Shown piece after piece: positions 10,634-19,616 of a stretch of 64,000 bases of DNA. How positions within the stretch are numbered: the first letter of the stretch is position 1; each line of letters starts with the position of its first letter. The position numbers and the translations under genes were made by a program. The notes under the pieces were generated by a model. That model was not told where the DNA came from and searched no databases. It worked only from the letters and a program-made list of their open reading frames with translations. Source of the DNA: Methylobacterium sp. (lineage in GTDB: Bacteria; Pseudomonadota; Alphaproteobacteria; Rhizobiales; Beijerinckiaceae); NCBI GenBank assembly GCA_020252645.1, contig JADCCN010000011.1, forward strand, positions 17,546-81,545, given 5' to 3'.

Positions 10634-11629
10634 GTCGCCCGCCACTTCCAGCATGATCTTGCCGCGATGGGCGCTGGATTCCATGCGCTCCTGCGCGGCG
10701 CGGGCCTCCTTGAGCGGCAACACCGTGTCGATGCGCGGGCGGATCGCCCCCTTTTCCACCAGCGGCCAGATTTCGCGCAGAACCGCATCGACGATCTTCG
10801 CCTTCAGCGCCAGCGAGCGTGGCCGCAGGGTGGAGCCCGTGAAGGTGAGCCGCCGGATCATCAGGTGGCGGAAGTCGATCTCGGCCTTCGAACCCTTCAG
10901 GAAGGCGATCTGCACCAGCCGCCCCTCCACGGCGAGGCAGCGCAGGTTCCGCGCGATGTAATCGCCGCCTACCATATCGAGAATCACATCCACGCCCTGC
11001 TGGTGGGTGGCGGCGAGCGTTTCCGCCACGAAATCCTGCTCGGTGTAATCGAGCGCGAGATCCGCACCCAATTCGCGGCAGAAGGCGAGCTTTTCCGGGC
11101 CCCTTGCAGTGGAAATCACGCGTGCACCGAGCGCCTTCGCCATCTGGATGGCGATGGAGCCGATGCCGCTCGTGCCGCCATGCACGAGGAAGCTTTCACC
11201 TGCTGTGAGGCGCCCGCGCGTCACCACGTTATCATAGACCGTCAGCACGTTCTCCGGCAGGGCGGCGGCTTCCAAGAGCGAGAGGCCTTTGGGCACGGGC
11301 ATGGCGAGCGGCGCATCGACCAGCGCATATTCCGCATAGCCACCGCCCGCGATGAGCGCGCAGAGCGCCGCGCCGACCGGCAGGCTCGCCCCTTCACCCG
11401 CCGCGACGACATGGCCGGCAATCTCGAGGCCCGGCACCTCCGGAGCGCCCGGCGGAGGCGGATAGCCGCCCGCGCGCTGCAGGCAATCCGGCCGGTTCAC
11501 GCCGGCATAGGCGACCTTCACGAGAACCTGGCCGGGCCCCGGCTTCGGAACCGGCCCTTCCGCGACTGCGATCACCTCCGGCCCGCCCGCCTCCCGAAAA
11601 CGGATTTCCTGCATGGTCATGGGGATCAT
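10631..11629 (-). CDS. NAD(P)H-quinone oxidoreductase, PIG3/QOR family
   Basis: A 332-residue medium-chain dehydrogenase of the zinc-free quinone oxidoreductase group (TIGR02824, PIG3-like), reducing quinones or related enones with NADPH in the cytoplasm. The start MIPMTMQEIRFREAGGPEVI at 11629 has AGGAG 7 bases upstream. The catalytic-domain block YAGVNRPDCLQRAGGYPPPP and the Rossmann motif HGGTSGIGSIAIQMAKA (residues about 147-163) are diagnostic, and zinc ligands are absent. The TAG stop is formed by the end of repeat copy A. It is divergent from the FAD-linked dehydrogenase, 104 bases away. Confidence 0.9.
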   Translation of the reverse strand: MIPMTMQEIRFREAGGPEVIAVAEGPVPKPGPGQVLVKVAYAGVNRPDCLQRAGGYPPPPGAPEVPGLEIAGHVVAAGEGASLPVGAALCALIAGGGYAEYALVDAPLAMPVPKGLSLLEAAALPENVLTVYDNVVTRGRLTAGESFLVHGGTSGIGSIAIQMAKALGARVISTARGPEKLAFCRELGADLALDYTEQDFVAETLAATHQQGVDVILDMVGGDYIARNLRCLAVEGRLVQIAFLKGSKAEIDFRHLMIRRLTFTGSTLRPRSLALKAKIVDAVLREIWPLVEKGAIRPRIDTVLPLKEARAAQERMESSAHRGKIMLEVAGD

Positions 11630-11733
11630 CGAAGGCTCCTGGGCCGAGTGGAGGGGTGAGGGCAATCCGCGGTTTCGCTCGCGGCGCATCCGCCTTACGA
11701 TGTCGCCGCTCGTCTCGCCCAAATCAAGACCGG

Positions 11734-13185
11734 ATGACCACCATGCCTGCAGCCGATCTCCTCTCGCAGCTCCGCGCCATCGTCGGCGAGAAGCATCTGC
11801 ATGTTGCGGAGGAGGATCTCGCGCCATTCCTCGGGGAAACGCGCCGGCTCGCGAAGGGCACGGCCATCGCCGCCGTGGTGCCCGCGAACACGGCCGAGGT
11901 TTCTGCCGTGGTGAAGGCTTGCCATGCGGCGGGTGTCTCCTTCCTGGCGCAAGGCGGGAATACGGGTCTTGTCGGCGGCGGCGTGCCCCATGGCGGGGTG
12001 GTGATTTCGCTGAAGCGCCTGAAGTCCATCGCGCCGGTCGATGCCGTCAATGCCGCGATCACCGTGGAGGCGGGAGCCGTGCTCGCCGAAGTGCGGGAAG
12101 CGGCGCGCGAAGCGGGCTTCCTCTATCCGCTCTCGCTCGCCTCGGATGGCTCCTGCACCATCGGCGGGAACATCGCGTCCAATGCCGGCGGCACGGCCGT
12201 CCTGCGCTACGGCAACACGCGCGATCTCGTGCTGGGCCTCGAGGTGGTGCTTCCCGATGGCGCGATCTGGAACGGACTCTCGGCGCTCCGCAAGGACAAT
12301 GCGGGCTATGATCTGAAGCACCTCTTCATCGGCTCGGAGGGCACGCTGGGCATCGTCACGAAAGCCGTGCTGAAGCTCTTCCCGCTGCCGAAAGCGCGTG
12401 CCACGGCCTTCATCGGCGCGGCGGGACCAACAGAGATCGTCGCCTTCTTCACCCGGCTTCGCCAGCGCGCGGGCGACCGCCTCACGACTTTCGAGATCAT
12501 CCCGCGCTTCGGGCTGGAAATCGTGGTGCGCCATGCGCCGGGCGCGCGCGATCCCCTCGCGGCGCGGCACGCATTCTACGCCCTCGTCGAACTCACGAGC
12601 CCCGAGCCGAACGCCGATCTCGAAGCGCTGCTCCTCGAAGTGCTCGAGCCTGCGCTGGAGAGGGGCGAGATCGAGGATGCGACCGTCGCCGCGAGCGACA
12701 CGCAGGCTGCAGCTTTCTGGCAAATGCGCGAGGCGTTGTCGGAATACCAGAGGCACGAAGGGGCCTCGATCAAGCACGATGTCTCGGTGCCGATCAGCCG
12801 CGTCGCGGATTTCCTGATCGAGGCGAGTGCGGCCTGCGAGGCCGAAATGCCGGGGTTGCGCGTCTGCGCCTTCGGGCATATCGGCGACGGGAACATCCAT
12901 TTCAACCTCAGCCAGCCGGTCGGCATGGAATCGAAGGCGTTCCTTGGCGAGTGGCACCGCTTCAACCGAATCGTGCATGACGCGGTTGCGAAGCGCGGCG
13001 GGTCCATCGCGGCGGAGCACGGCGTGGGGCTCTTCAAGCGCGACGAACTCCCGCATTACAAGGACCCGGTAGCGCTGAAGCTGATGGAAACGCTGAAGCG
13101 CGCGCTCGACCCCGGGAACCGGCTCAACCCCGGCAAGGTCATCGCGCTCGGCCATGACCTGCCGGAATTCAAGCCCGGGGCTTAA
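11734..13185 (+). CDS. FAD-binding oxidoreductase (D-2-hydroxyacid/D-lactate dehydrogenase type)
   Basis: A 483-residue flavoprotein of the type 4 FAD-linked oxidase family, close to D-2-hydroxyglutarate and D-lactate dehydrogenases. The FAD site shows FLAQGGNTGLVGGGVP and CTIGGNIASNAGGTAVLRYG (residues about 76-175). The C-terminal substrate domain has GHIGDGNIHFNLSQP and AAEHGVGLFKRDEL, with the metal-binding and catalytic histidines in the usual places. ATG 11734 (MTTMPAADLL) is taken as start, and ATG 11743 is equally possible because the ribosome site is weak. The exact 2-hydroxy acid oxidised is uncertain. The end overlaps the converging permease gene by 4 bases. Confidence 0.88.
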   Translation: MTTMPAADLLSQLRAIVGEKHLHVAEEDLAPFLGETRRLAKGTAIAAVVPANTAEVSAVVKACHAAGVSFLAQGGNTGLVGGGVPHGGVVISLKRLKSIAPVDAVNAAITVEAGAVLAEVREAAREAGFLYPLSLASDGSCTIGGNIASNAGGTAVLRYGNTRDLVLGLEVVLPDGAIWNGLSALRKDNAGYDLKHLFIGSEGTLGIVTKAVLKLFPLPKARATAFIGAAGPTEIVAFFTRLRQRAGDRLTTFEIIPRFGLEIVVRHAPGARDPLAARHAFYALVELTSPEPNADLEALLLEVLEPALERGEIEDATVAASDTQAAAFWQMREALSEYQRHEGASIKHDVSVPISRVADFLIEASAACEAEMPGLRVCAFGHIGDGNIHFNLSQPVGMESKAFLGEWHRFNRIVHDAVAKRGGSIAAEHGVGLFKRDELPHYKDPVALKLMETLKRALDPGNRLNPGKVIALGHDLPEFKPGA

Positions 13186-13952
13186 TTCGCCGCGAAGCCC
13201 GAGCGCTGCGCCCAGCCGGTCATGCGCTTCTCGATCCAGGCCGTGACGGCATACATCGCGACGCCGAGCACCGCGAGCGCGATGAGCGAGGCGAAGAGCA
13301 GTGGCACGTTGAAATCCGCGCTCGCGCGCGCCATCAGGTTGCCGATCCCGTATTTCGAGGCGTTGTATTCGGCGATCACCGAGCCGACATAGGCCAGCGT
13401 GATCGCGACCTTCAGGGAGCCGAAGAAATAGGGCATCGAGCGCGGAAGGCCGACCTTGGTCATGATGTCGTATTTCGATGCGCCCAGGGCCTTGAGCACG
13501 TCCTCCGTTTCCGGTTCGATGGTCGCGAGGCCCGTCGCCACGTTCACGACGATCGGGAAGAACGAGATCAGAAAGGCAGTCAGAACCGCGGGCATCCAGC
13601 CCACGCCGAACCAGATGACGAGGATCGGCACCACCGCGACCTTCGGAATGGCATTGAAGCCCACAAGCAGCGGATAGGTTCCGGCATGGACAATGCGCGA
13701 TGAGCCGAGCAGCAGCCCCATCCCCAGCCCGAACACCACGGCGATCGCAAAGCCGGCCAAGGTCATCCAGAGCGTGTGGAAGGAGTGGAACGACAGCTGC
13801 GTGCGGTATTCCCACATCGCTTTCGCCACCGAGAGCGGCGTCGGCAGAACGAAGCTCGAGACATGGAAGACGCGGCAACCCACTTCCCACAGCAGGAAGA
13901 AGCCGATGGTGAACACCCAGGGTGCGAGCGCGATTTTCTGCTTCTGAGTCAT
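13182..13952 (-). CDS. ABC transporter permease (SsuC/TauC/ThiX type)
   Basis: A 256-residue inner-membrane permease with about six membrane segments and the ATPase-contact motif DVLKALGASKYDIMTKVGLPRSMP-like segment in its second half (read around residues 135-160). It belongs to the nitrate/sulfonate/pyrimidine-precursor importer family. The start at 13952 (MTQKQKIALAPWV) has only a weak ribosome site. Together with the ATPase and binding-protein genes upstream on the minus strand it makes a full importer. A RIME-like palindrome sits in the 72-base gap before it. Confidence 0.88.
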   Translation of the reverse strand: MTQKQKIALAPWVFTIGFFLLWEVGCRVFHVSSFVLPTPLSVAKAMWEYRTQLSFHSFHTLWMTLAGFAIAVVFGLGMGLLLGSSRIVHAGTYPLLVGFNAIPKVAVVPILVIWFGVGWMPAVLTAFLISFFPIVVNVATGLATIEPETEDVLKALGASKYDIMTKVGLPRSMPYFFGSLKVAITLAYVGSVIAEYNASKYGIGNLMARASADFNVPLLFASLIALAVLGVAMYAVTAWIEKRMTGWAQRSGFAAN

Positions 13953-13970
13953 GGACTTGTTCTCATTTTG

Positions 13971-14018
13971 CGCATGGCTTTCTCGCAAAACCGGTGACCA
14001 CTTTTGCGCGACATGCTC
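13971..14018 (-). repeat. RIME-like palindrome inside an ABC transporter operon
   Basis: On the minus strand the segment begins GAGCATGTCGCGCAAAAGTGG and ends GCGAGAAAGCCATGCG, with arms TCGCGCAAAA/TTTTGCGAGA around a GTGGTCACCG core. It is a diverged relative of hairpin 1 of the 104-bp repeat. It lies between the ATPase and permease genes and may form an mRNA hairpin that alters their relative expression. Confidence 0.6.
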
Positions 14019-14024
14019 ACCCCC

Positions 14025-14816
14025 TCAATGCACGCCGCGCGCTTCGCGGATATGCCCGCGCAGCTCATGCACGATTTCCGCGAATTCCGCCGAGAAGGTC
14101 ACGTCGAGATCCCGCGGACGGGGCAGATCCACCTCGCGCTCGGCGACGATGCGACCCGGACGCGCGCTCATGCAGAAGACGCGATCGGCGAGGAACACCG
14201 CCTCGCGCAGATCATGCGTCACCAGGATGACCGTGAATTTCTTCGCGGCGTGGAGATCGCGGATCACGCACCACAATTCCTCGCGGGTGAAGGCATCAAG
14301 CGCGGCGAAGGGTTCGTCGAGCATCAGCAGGCGCGGCTCGTGGATCAGCGCGCGGCAGAGCGAGGCGCGCTGCTGCATGCCGCCGGAGAGCTGCCAGGGA
14401 AAGCGCGAGCCGAACCCTTTCAGCCCAACCTGCGCAAGCAGCGCCTCGGCTTTCTCGACATAGGCCGCCTTTTCCCGCCGAAGGCGCGAACGATGCGGCT
14501 CCACGATTTCGAGCGGCAGCAGCACGTTATCGAGCGTGGTGCGCCAGGGCAGCATCACCGGGTTCTGGAAGGCCATGCCGGCCATCTTCACCGGGCGCGT
14601 CACCTTCTCGCCGCCCACCACCACGCTGCCGGCGCGCGGGAATTGCAGGCCGGTGGCCAGTTTCATCAGGGTGGATTTTCCACAGCCCGAGGGGCCGACC
14701 ACCGCGGCGAATTCCCCTTCCTTCACCGCGATGGTCAGATCCTCGACGGCGAGAACGCCGCCTTCGCCGCCATAGACATGCTGGACATGATCCAGCCGGA
14801 CGAATGCGTCGCTCAC
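14025..14816 (-). CDS. ABC transporter ATP-binding protein (SsuB/TauB type)
   Basis: A 263-residue single-domain ATPase. Walker A is VGPSGCGKSTLMKLA (residues about 38-52), the signature LSGGMQQRASLCRA, and Walker B RLLMLDEPFAALD, followed by the switch histidine in VTHDLREA. The GxSGCGKST and DEPFAALD forms are typical of nitrate, sulfonate and taurine importers. It lies 26 bases after the binding-protein gene and 72 bases before the permease gene, all on the minus strand. The transported compound is discussed under the binding protein. Confidence 0.92.
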   Translation of the reverse strand: MSDAFVRLDHVQHVYGGEGGVLAVEDLTIAVKEGEFAAVVGPSGCGKSTLMKLATGLQFPRAGSVVVGGEKVTRPVKMAGMAFQNPVMLPWRTTLDNVLLPLEIVEPHRSRLRREKAAYVEKAEALLAQVGLKGFGSRFPWQLSGGMQQRASLCRALIHEPRLLMLDEPFAALDAFTREELWCVIRDLHAAKKFTVILVTHDLREAVFLADRVFCMSARPGRIVAEREVDLPRPRDLDVTFSAEFAEIVHELRGHIREARGVH

Positions 14817-14842
14817 GCGCGAACCCCTTGCCTTGTGGTTGT

Positions 14843-15874
14843 TCAGTCGATCTTGCGATCGGCGGCCGGCGGCAGGAATTCGGCGCTGAACACATCCGCC
14901 ATCTTCGGCCGGTTCTTGAAGGGCGCGGTGAGCGCGATCTGGTCGAGCGCTTTCTCGAAGCGCTCGGGGATGACCGCGCCCATGCCGTCCCGCTTCACGG
15001 TCGGGGTGAGAATATTCTGCTCGATCAGCATCTTGAGACGATCGAGTTCCACTTCCTGCTTCGCCACGTCATTGCGCTTCAGCACGGCTGCCGCACCCGC
15101 CGCCGGGTCCTTGATCACATCGCGCCAGGCCTTGATGAAGGCGCGCAGGAACTTGCGGATCGCCTCCGGGTTCTCGGCCAGCAGCTTCGGCGAGGCCATG
15201 ATGGCATTCCCGTAGAGCTCCACGCCGTAATCGCTCATCAGCATGTTCACGATGTCGCTCTCGGGCACGCCGCGCGCCTTGAGATTGATGACCGAGGAAA
15301 TCGAGAAGCCGAACACGGCATCCACCTCACCGGTGGCGAGCATCGGCTCGCGCACGGGGAAGCCGACATTCTCGAACTTCATGGTGCTCTGGTCGATGTT
15401 GTTCACCGCGCGCATGATCGGCCATTGCGCAAAGGCCGCATCCGTCGCCGGCGCACCGAACTTCTTGCCGTTGAGGCTCTTGAGATCGGTGGTGATGCCC
15501 TTCGACTTGCGCCCGATGATCGCGAAGGGCGGGCGGTCATAGACCATCATCACCGCCTTCAGGTTCACGGAAGGGTTCTCGTCGCGGAAGCGGATCAGCG
15601 AGTTGATGTCCCCGAAGCCGAGATCATAGGTGTTGGAGGCGACGCGCGGGATCGCCTCGCGCGAGCCGTTGCCGGTATCAACCGTCACATCGAGCCCTTC
15701 GGCGGCAAAATAGCCCCTGTCGACGGCGATCAGGAAGGGTGCCGAAGGGCCTTCGAAGCGCCAGTCCAGCGTCAGGCGGAGCTTGGTCGGAGCCTGCGCC
15801 AGGGCAGGCGACATCGCGGCCAGACCAGCCATTGCCAAGCCGAGAACAGTGCCACGGCGGGAAATCTCAAACAC
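14843..15874 (-). CDS. ABC transporter substrate-binding protein, NMT1/SsuA type
   Basis: A 343-residue periplasmic binding protein. The start is GTG 15874, placed by a strong AGAGGAGA ribosome site and by homology; the frame is open further upstream without a signal. A twin-arginine signal (SRRGTVLGLAMAGLAAM, cleavage near ALAQA) precedes KLRLTLDWRFEGPSAPFLIA, characteristic of NMT1/ThiY-like proteins. That group binds pyrimidine precursors of thiamine, riboflavin, nitrate or sulfonates. Because xanthine dehydrogenase and a guanine deaminase lie just upstream on the same strand, a purine-like or other heterocyclic ligand is a reasonable guess only. Confidence 0.87.
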   Translation of the reverse strand: MFEISRRGTVLGLAMAGLAAMSPALAQAPTKLRLTLDWRFEGPSAPFLIAVDRGYFAAEGLDVTVDTGNGSREAIPRVASNTYDLGFGDINSLIRFRDENPSVNLKAVMMVYDRPPFAIIGRKSKGITTDLKSLNGKKFGAPATDAAFAQWPIMRAVNNIDQSTMKFENVGFPVREPMLATGEVDAVFGFSISSVINLKARGVPESDIVNMLMSDYGVELYGNAIMASPKLLAENPEAIRKFLRAFIKAWRDVIKDPAAGAAAVLKRNDVAKQEVELDRLKMLIEQNILTPTVKRDGMGAVIPERFEKALDQIALTAPFKNRPKMADVFSAEFLPPAADRKID

Positions 15875-16055
15875 GGGGGCTCTCCTCTGTTGCTCTTTTC
15901 GGCGTCTGGCCCGTCCTGTGGCGTTCCAGGCGCGAAGTTCCTTCCTGACAGCAAGCCCCATGCCGGGCTGCAGCGCAAGCACCTGGCACGATTGAGGCGT
16001 GTCATGCACAGAAATTGGTCGGATTGCCGAAACGGCCAGCGTTGCGCCTCCCCGT

Positions 16056-16541
16056 TCAATAGGGAATGCGATCCGCCTTCTTCAGCCAGTCGGCGAACAC
16101 CGCCGTGGCTTCCATGCTCGGCCGATGCTCGGTCGGCAGCAGGCGCGCCTCGATGGGCTTGGGGATCTCGTCGTAGATCAGGGCGTCATCGAAGCCGATG
16201 GCCGCCGCATCCGCCCGCGAATTGGCGAAGATCAGCCGGTCGAGCCGCGCCCAGTAGATTGCGCCGAGGCACATCGGGCAGGGCTCGCAGGAGGAATAGA
16301 TCACATGGCCGGAGAGATCGAAGGTGCCGAGCGCCACGCAGGCCCGGCGGATCGCCACCACCTCGGCATGCGCGGTGGGGTCATTGCCGGAGGTCACGCC
16401 GTTCCAGCCCTCGGCGATGACGCGGCCATCCTTCGTGGCGATCACCGCGCCAAAGGGCCCGCCCGCGCCGGCTTCCATGTGCGCGCGCGAAAGTTTCACC
16501 GCGCGGGCCAGCAGCGCTTCATCATCGGGCGGAACGGACAT
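16056..16541 (-). CDS. Nucleoside/guanine deaminase (CMP/dCMP deaminase fold)
   Basis: A 161-residue zinc-dependent deaminase. The zinc site is complete: HAEVVAIRRAC (residues about 55-65) and SSCEPCPMCLGAIYWARL (about 80-97). The C-terminus (DWLKKADRIPY) and spacing resemble Bacillus GuaD guanine deaminases rather than tRNA adenosine deaminases. Guanine deaminase would produce xanthine, the substrate of the xanthine dehydrogenase encoded just upstream, and the start overlaps the xdhC end by 20 bases, which supports co-transcription. The guanine specificity is inferred from context and overall similarity. Confidence 0.82.
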   Translation of the reverse strand: MSVPPDDEALLARAVKLSRAHMEAGAGGPFGAVIATKDGRVIAEGWNGVTSGNDPTAHAEVVAIRRACVALGTFDLSGHVIYSSCEPCPMCLGAIYWARLDRLIFANSRADAAAIGFDDALIYDEIPKPIEARLLPTEHRPSMEATAVFADWLKKADRIPY

Positions 16542-17313
16542 GAAGACCTCGTGAGACGTCACGGCTCGCAGCCGCCTTTGCTCTCTCCTGCAAGAGTTGC
16601 ACCGCAACCCCCGCCGCGATGAATGCCGGCTCTTTCGAGCCGAGATCCTTGAAGCCGATGGGGCAGGTCAGGCGCTTCAGCGCATCTTCCGCATGGCCCA
16701 TCGCGCGGAGCTGGCTCAGGAACCGCGCACGCTTCGTCTCCGAGCCGATCACGCCTACGAAGGGCAGGTCGTCGCGCCGCAAGGCCGCATCGCAGAGTGC
16801 GAGATCCAGAGCGTGGCTATGGGTGAGGATCAGCGCCAGCGAACCCGCTCCCGCGCTCGCGATTTCCGTCACCGGTTCGGCGGGGGCGACGGGCGTCGCG
16901 TGGGGCGGAAAGGCCTGAGGAAAGGCGTTCGGGCGCGGGTCGATCCAGCGCACATCGAAGGGCAGGGGCGCGAGCGCCAGCACCAGCGCGCGGCCGACAT
17001 GCCCCGCGCCGAAAAGCAGAACGGGCGTCGCCTCCGGCTTCTCCAGCCGGGCCTCGTCTTCCACGCGCTCGAAGGACAAGGTGACGCGTCCGCCGCAGCA
17101 TTGGCCGAGATCGGGGCCGAGCGCGAAGCGCATCGCGCGCCGCATCTCGCCGGATTGCAGGAGGCGCTGCGCCTCGGCGAGCGCCTGCCATTCGAGCACG
17201 CCGCCGCCGATCGTGCCGGTGAAACGGCCTTCGGCGTCGACCAGCATCGCCGCCCCCACCTCGCGCGGGGTGGAGCCATGTGCCTCCGCGATGGTGATGC
17301 GCACGCGGCTCAT
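16522..17313 (-). CDS. xdhC: Xanthine dehydrogenase accessory protein XdhC
   Basis: Binds molybdenum cofactor, helps its sulfuration and inserts it into xanthine dehydrogenase. The 263-residue protein has the N-terminal XdhC/CoxI block (ITIAEAHGSTPREVGAAMLV, residues 6-25) and the double cysteine GQCCGGRV near residue 70, thought to hold the cofactor. The C-terminal Rossmann half has LFGAGHVGRALVLAL and SLALILTHSHALDLAL. Its ATG overlaps the xdhB stop by four bases, so it is part of the xdhABC operon. Confidence 0.93.
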   Translation of the reverse strand: MSRVRITIAEAHGSTPREVGAAMLVDAEGRFTGTIGGGVLEWQALAEAQRLLQSGEMRRAMRFALGPDLGQCCGGRVTLSFERVEDEARLEKPEATPVLLFGAGHVGRALVLALAPLPFDVRWIDPRPNAFPQAFPPHATPVAPAEPVTEIASAGAGSLALILTHSHALDLALCDAALRRDDLPFVGVIGSETKRARFLSQLRAMGHAEDALKRLTCPIGFKDLGSKEPAFIAAGVAVQLLQERAKAAASRDVSRGLHVRSAR

Positions 17314-19616
17314 GCGAGGCCCTTCTGCGCATCGCAGGCGTCGAGAATGGCTTCGGGCGTTGCCGGCGCCCGCAAGCTCACCGGCTTGCCCGGCAAGAGC
17401 GAATGCACCGCATCGGCAATGGCCGAGAAGACGGAGATTGCGAGCATGACGGGCGGCTCACCCACCGCCTTCGAGCGGTGGATCGCATCCTCGCGATTGG
17501 GCTCCTGCCAGAGGCTCACGCGCAGATCGGCCGGAACATCCGAGGCGACGGGGATCTTGTAGGTCGAGGGTGCGTGGGTCCTGAGCCGCCCCTCGGCATC
17601 GAAGACGAGTTCCTCGGTCGTGAGCCAGCCCAGCCCCTGCACGAAGCCGCCCTCGATCTGGCCGACATCGATGGCCGGGTTCAGCGAGCGCCCGCAATCA
17701 TGGAGGATGTCGGCGCGCGAGAGTTTCATCTCGCCGGTCATGGTGTCGATGATGACCTCGGAGCATGCCGCGCCATAGGCGAAATAAAAGAAGGGGCGCC
17801 CGGTTTTCGTGTTGCGATCCCAGGTGATGCCGGGCGTGGAATAATAGCCGGTGGAGGAGAGCGCGATGCGCTCGAGCACACAGGCTTTCGCCAGCGCGCC
17901 GAAAGCGATTTCCTGCCCGTTGCCCCTCGCGAAACCGCCGGAAAAGGCGATATCCCCGGCGGAACAACCGAAACGCCGCGCGGCTTCCGCCGCCATCCGA
18001 TCCCGGATCGTCTGCGCTGCGATCTTTGCTGCCATGCCGTTGAGATCGGAGCCCGAGGAGGCTGCGGTCGGCCCGGTATTCGGCACTTTCGCGGTGTTGG
18101 TCGCGGTGATCTTCACGCGCTCGAGGCCGATGCCGAAGACATCCGCCACCACCTGCGCCACTTTCACATAGAGGCCCTGGCCCATCTCGGTGCCGCCGTG
18201 ATTGAGCATCACCGAGCCATCGGAATAGACATGCACCAGCGCGCCCGCCTGGTTCAGATGCTTCAGCGTGAAGGAGATGCCGAACTTCACCGGCGTCAGC
18301 GCGAGGCCCTTCTTCAGGATCGGCGAATGCGCGTTGAAATGGGCGATTTCCTGCCGCCTCGCCCAATAATCGCTGCTTTCTTCCAGCCGTTCCACCAGCG
18401 GCAGCAGCGTCTCGATATCGAAGACCGTCATGCCATAGGGCGTGACGTCGCGTCCCGGCCGGTAGAAATTCGCCTTGCGGATATCGAGGGGATCGCGGCC
18501 AAGGCGATGCGCGATCGCATCCATCACCGCCTCGATGCCCAGCATGCCTTGCGGGCCGCCAAAGCCACGGAAGGCGGTATTCGAGACCGTGTTGGTTTTC
18601 AAACGCCGCGAGGCAATCTGCGCCTCGGGCAGGAAATAGGCATTGTCGGAATGGAACATCGCCCGATCCACCACGCCGATCGTGAGATCGGCCGAATAGC
18701 CGCAACGCGCATCGAGTTGCAGGTCGATGGCCTGGATATGCCCCTCCGCATCGAAGCCGACATCGTAGCGCGTGAGGAAATCGTGCCTCTTGCCGGTGAG
18801 CACGAAATCATCGTCGCGGTCGAGCCGCAGCTTGCACGGCCGGCCCGTGAGACGAGCGGCAAGCGCGGCGATGCCGGCGAACTGGCTCGCCTGGCTTTCC
18901 TTGCCGCCGAAGCCGCCGCCCATGCGCCGGCATTCGATGGTGATGTTGTGATCCGCCACGCCCAGCACGCGCGCCACGATATGCTGCACTTCGCTGGGGT
19001 GCTGGGTGGAGGAATGCACGAGCATCTCCTCGCCCTCGCCGGGAAGTGCCAAAGCGGCCTGCCCCTCGAGATAGAAATGCTCCTGCCCGCCAATCTCGAT
19101 CTGGCCCGAAAGGCGCATCGGCGAGGCATTCATTGCATCCGCCACGCGCGGATTTTCCCAGGCGTAATCCGGCAGCACACGCCCGCCTTCCTGCCTCGCA
19201 TCCTCCACTGAAACGGCGGGGTTCTCCGCGAGAATCTCCATCCGTGCGAGCCGCGCCGCGATGCGCGCGGCTTTCCGGCTCGTGGCGACCACCGCGAAGA
19301 CCGCCTGCCCGTGGAAGGCAATCTCCTCGGTTGCGAGCATCGGTTCGTCGCCGAGATGGGGCGAGGTGTCGTTCCTGCCGGGCGCATCATGCCCGGTGAT
19401 CACGCGCACCACGCCCTCGCTGGCCTCCACCTCCGAGAGGTCGAGCGTCACCAGTCGCCCGCGCGCCCTGGGCGAGAGGCCCAAGGCGATGTGAAGGGTG
19501 CCGGCGGGTTCGGGGATATCGTCAATATAGGTCGCGTTTCCCGTCACATGCAGGCGCGCGCTGTCATGGGGCAGGGAATCGTGCACCACGGCGAGGGTTT
19601 CCGGCTCAGCCTGCAT
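17310..19616 (-). CDS. xdhB: Xanthine dehydrogenase, molybdopterin-binding subunit
   Basis: Large catalytic subunit, oxidising hypoxanthine and xanthine to urate. The 768-residue protein (start MQAEPETLAVVHDSLPHDSA) has the molybdopterin-binding motifs GGGFGGKESQASQFAG, TAFRGFGGPQGMLGIE (with the substrate-orienting arginine) and MGQGLYVKVAQVVADVFG, and near the C-terminus KAVGEPPVMLAISVF with the catalytic glutamate. These agree with Rhodobacter XdhB. The start at 19616 overlaps the xdhA end by 11 bases; the frame is open upstream but lies inside xdhA. It is followed by xdhC. Confidence 0.95.
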   Translation of the reverse strand: MQAEPETLAVVHDSLPHDSARLHVTGNATYIDDIPEPAGTLHIALGLSPRARGRLVTLDLSEVEASEGVVRVITGHDAPGRNDTSPHLGDEPMLATEEIAFHGQAVFAVVATSRKAARIAARLARMEILAENPAVSVEDARQEGGRVLPDYAWENPRVADAMNASPMRLSGQIEIGGQEHFYLEGQAALALPGEGEEMLVHSSTQHPSEVQHIVARVLGVADHNITIECRRMGGGFGGKESQASQFAGIAALAARLTGRPCKLRLDRDDDFVLTGKRHDFLTRYDVGFDAEGHIQAIDLQLDARCGYSADLTIGVVDRAMFHSDNAYFLPEAQIASRRLKTNTVSNTAFRGFGGPQGMLGIEAVMDAIAHRLGRDPLDIRKANFYRPGRDVTPYGMTVFDIETLLPLVERLEESSDYWARRQEIAHFNAHSPILKKGLALTPVKFGISFTLKHLNQAGALVHVYSDGSVMLNHGGTEMGQGLYVKVAQVVADVFGIGLERVKITATNTAKVPNTGPTAASSGSDLNGMAAKIAAQTIRDRMAAEAARRFGCSAGDIAFSGGFARGNGQEIAFGALAKACVLERIALSSTGYYSTPGITWDRNTKTGRPFFYFAYGAACSEVIIDTMTGEMKLSRADILHDCGRSLNPAIDVGQIEGGFVQGLGWLTTEELVFDAEGRLRTHAPSTYKIPVASDVPADLRVSLWQEPNREDAIHRSKAVGEPPVMLAISVFSAIADAVHSLLPGKPVSLRAPATPEAILDACDAQKGLA

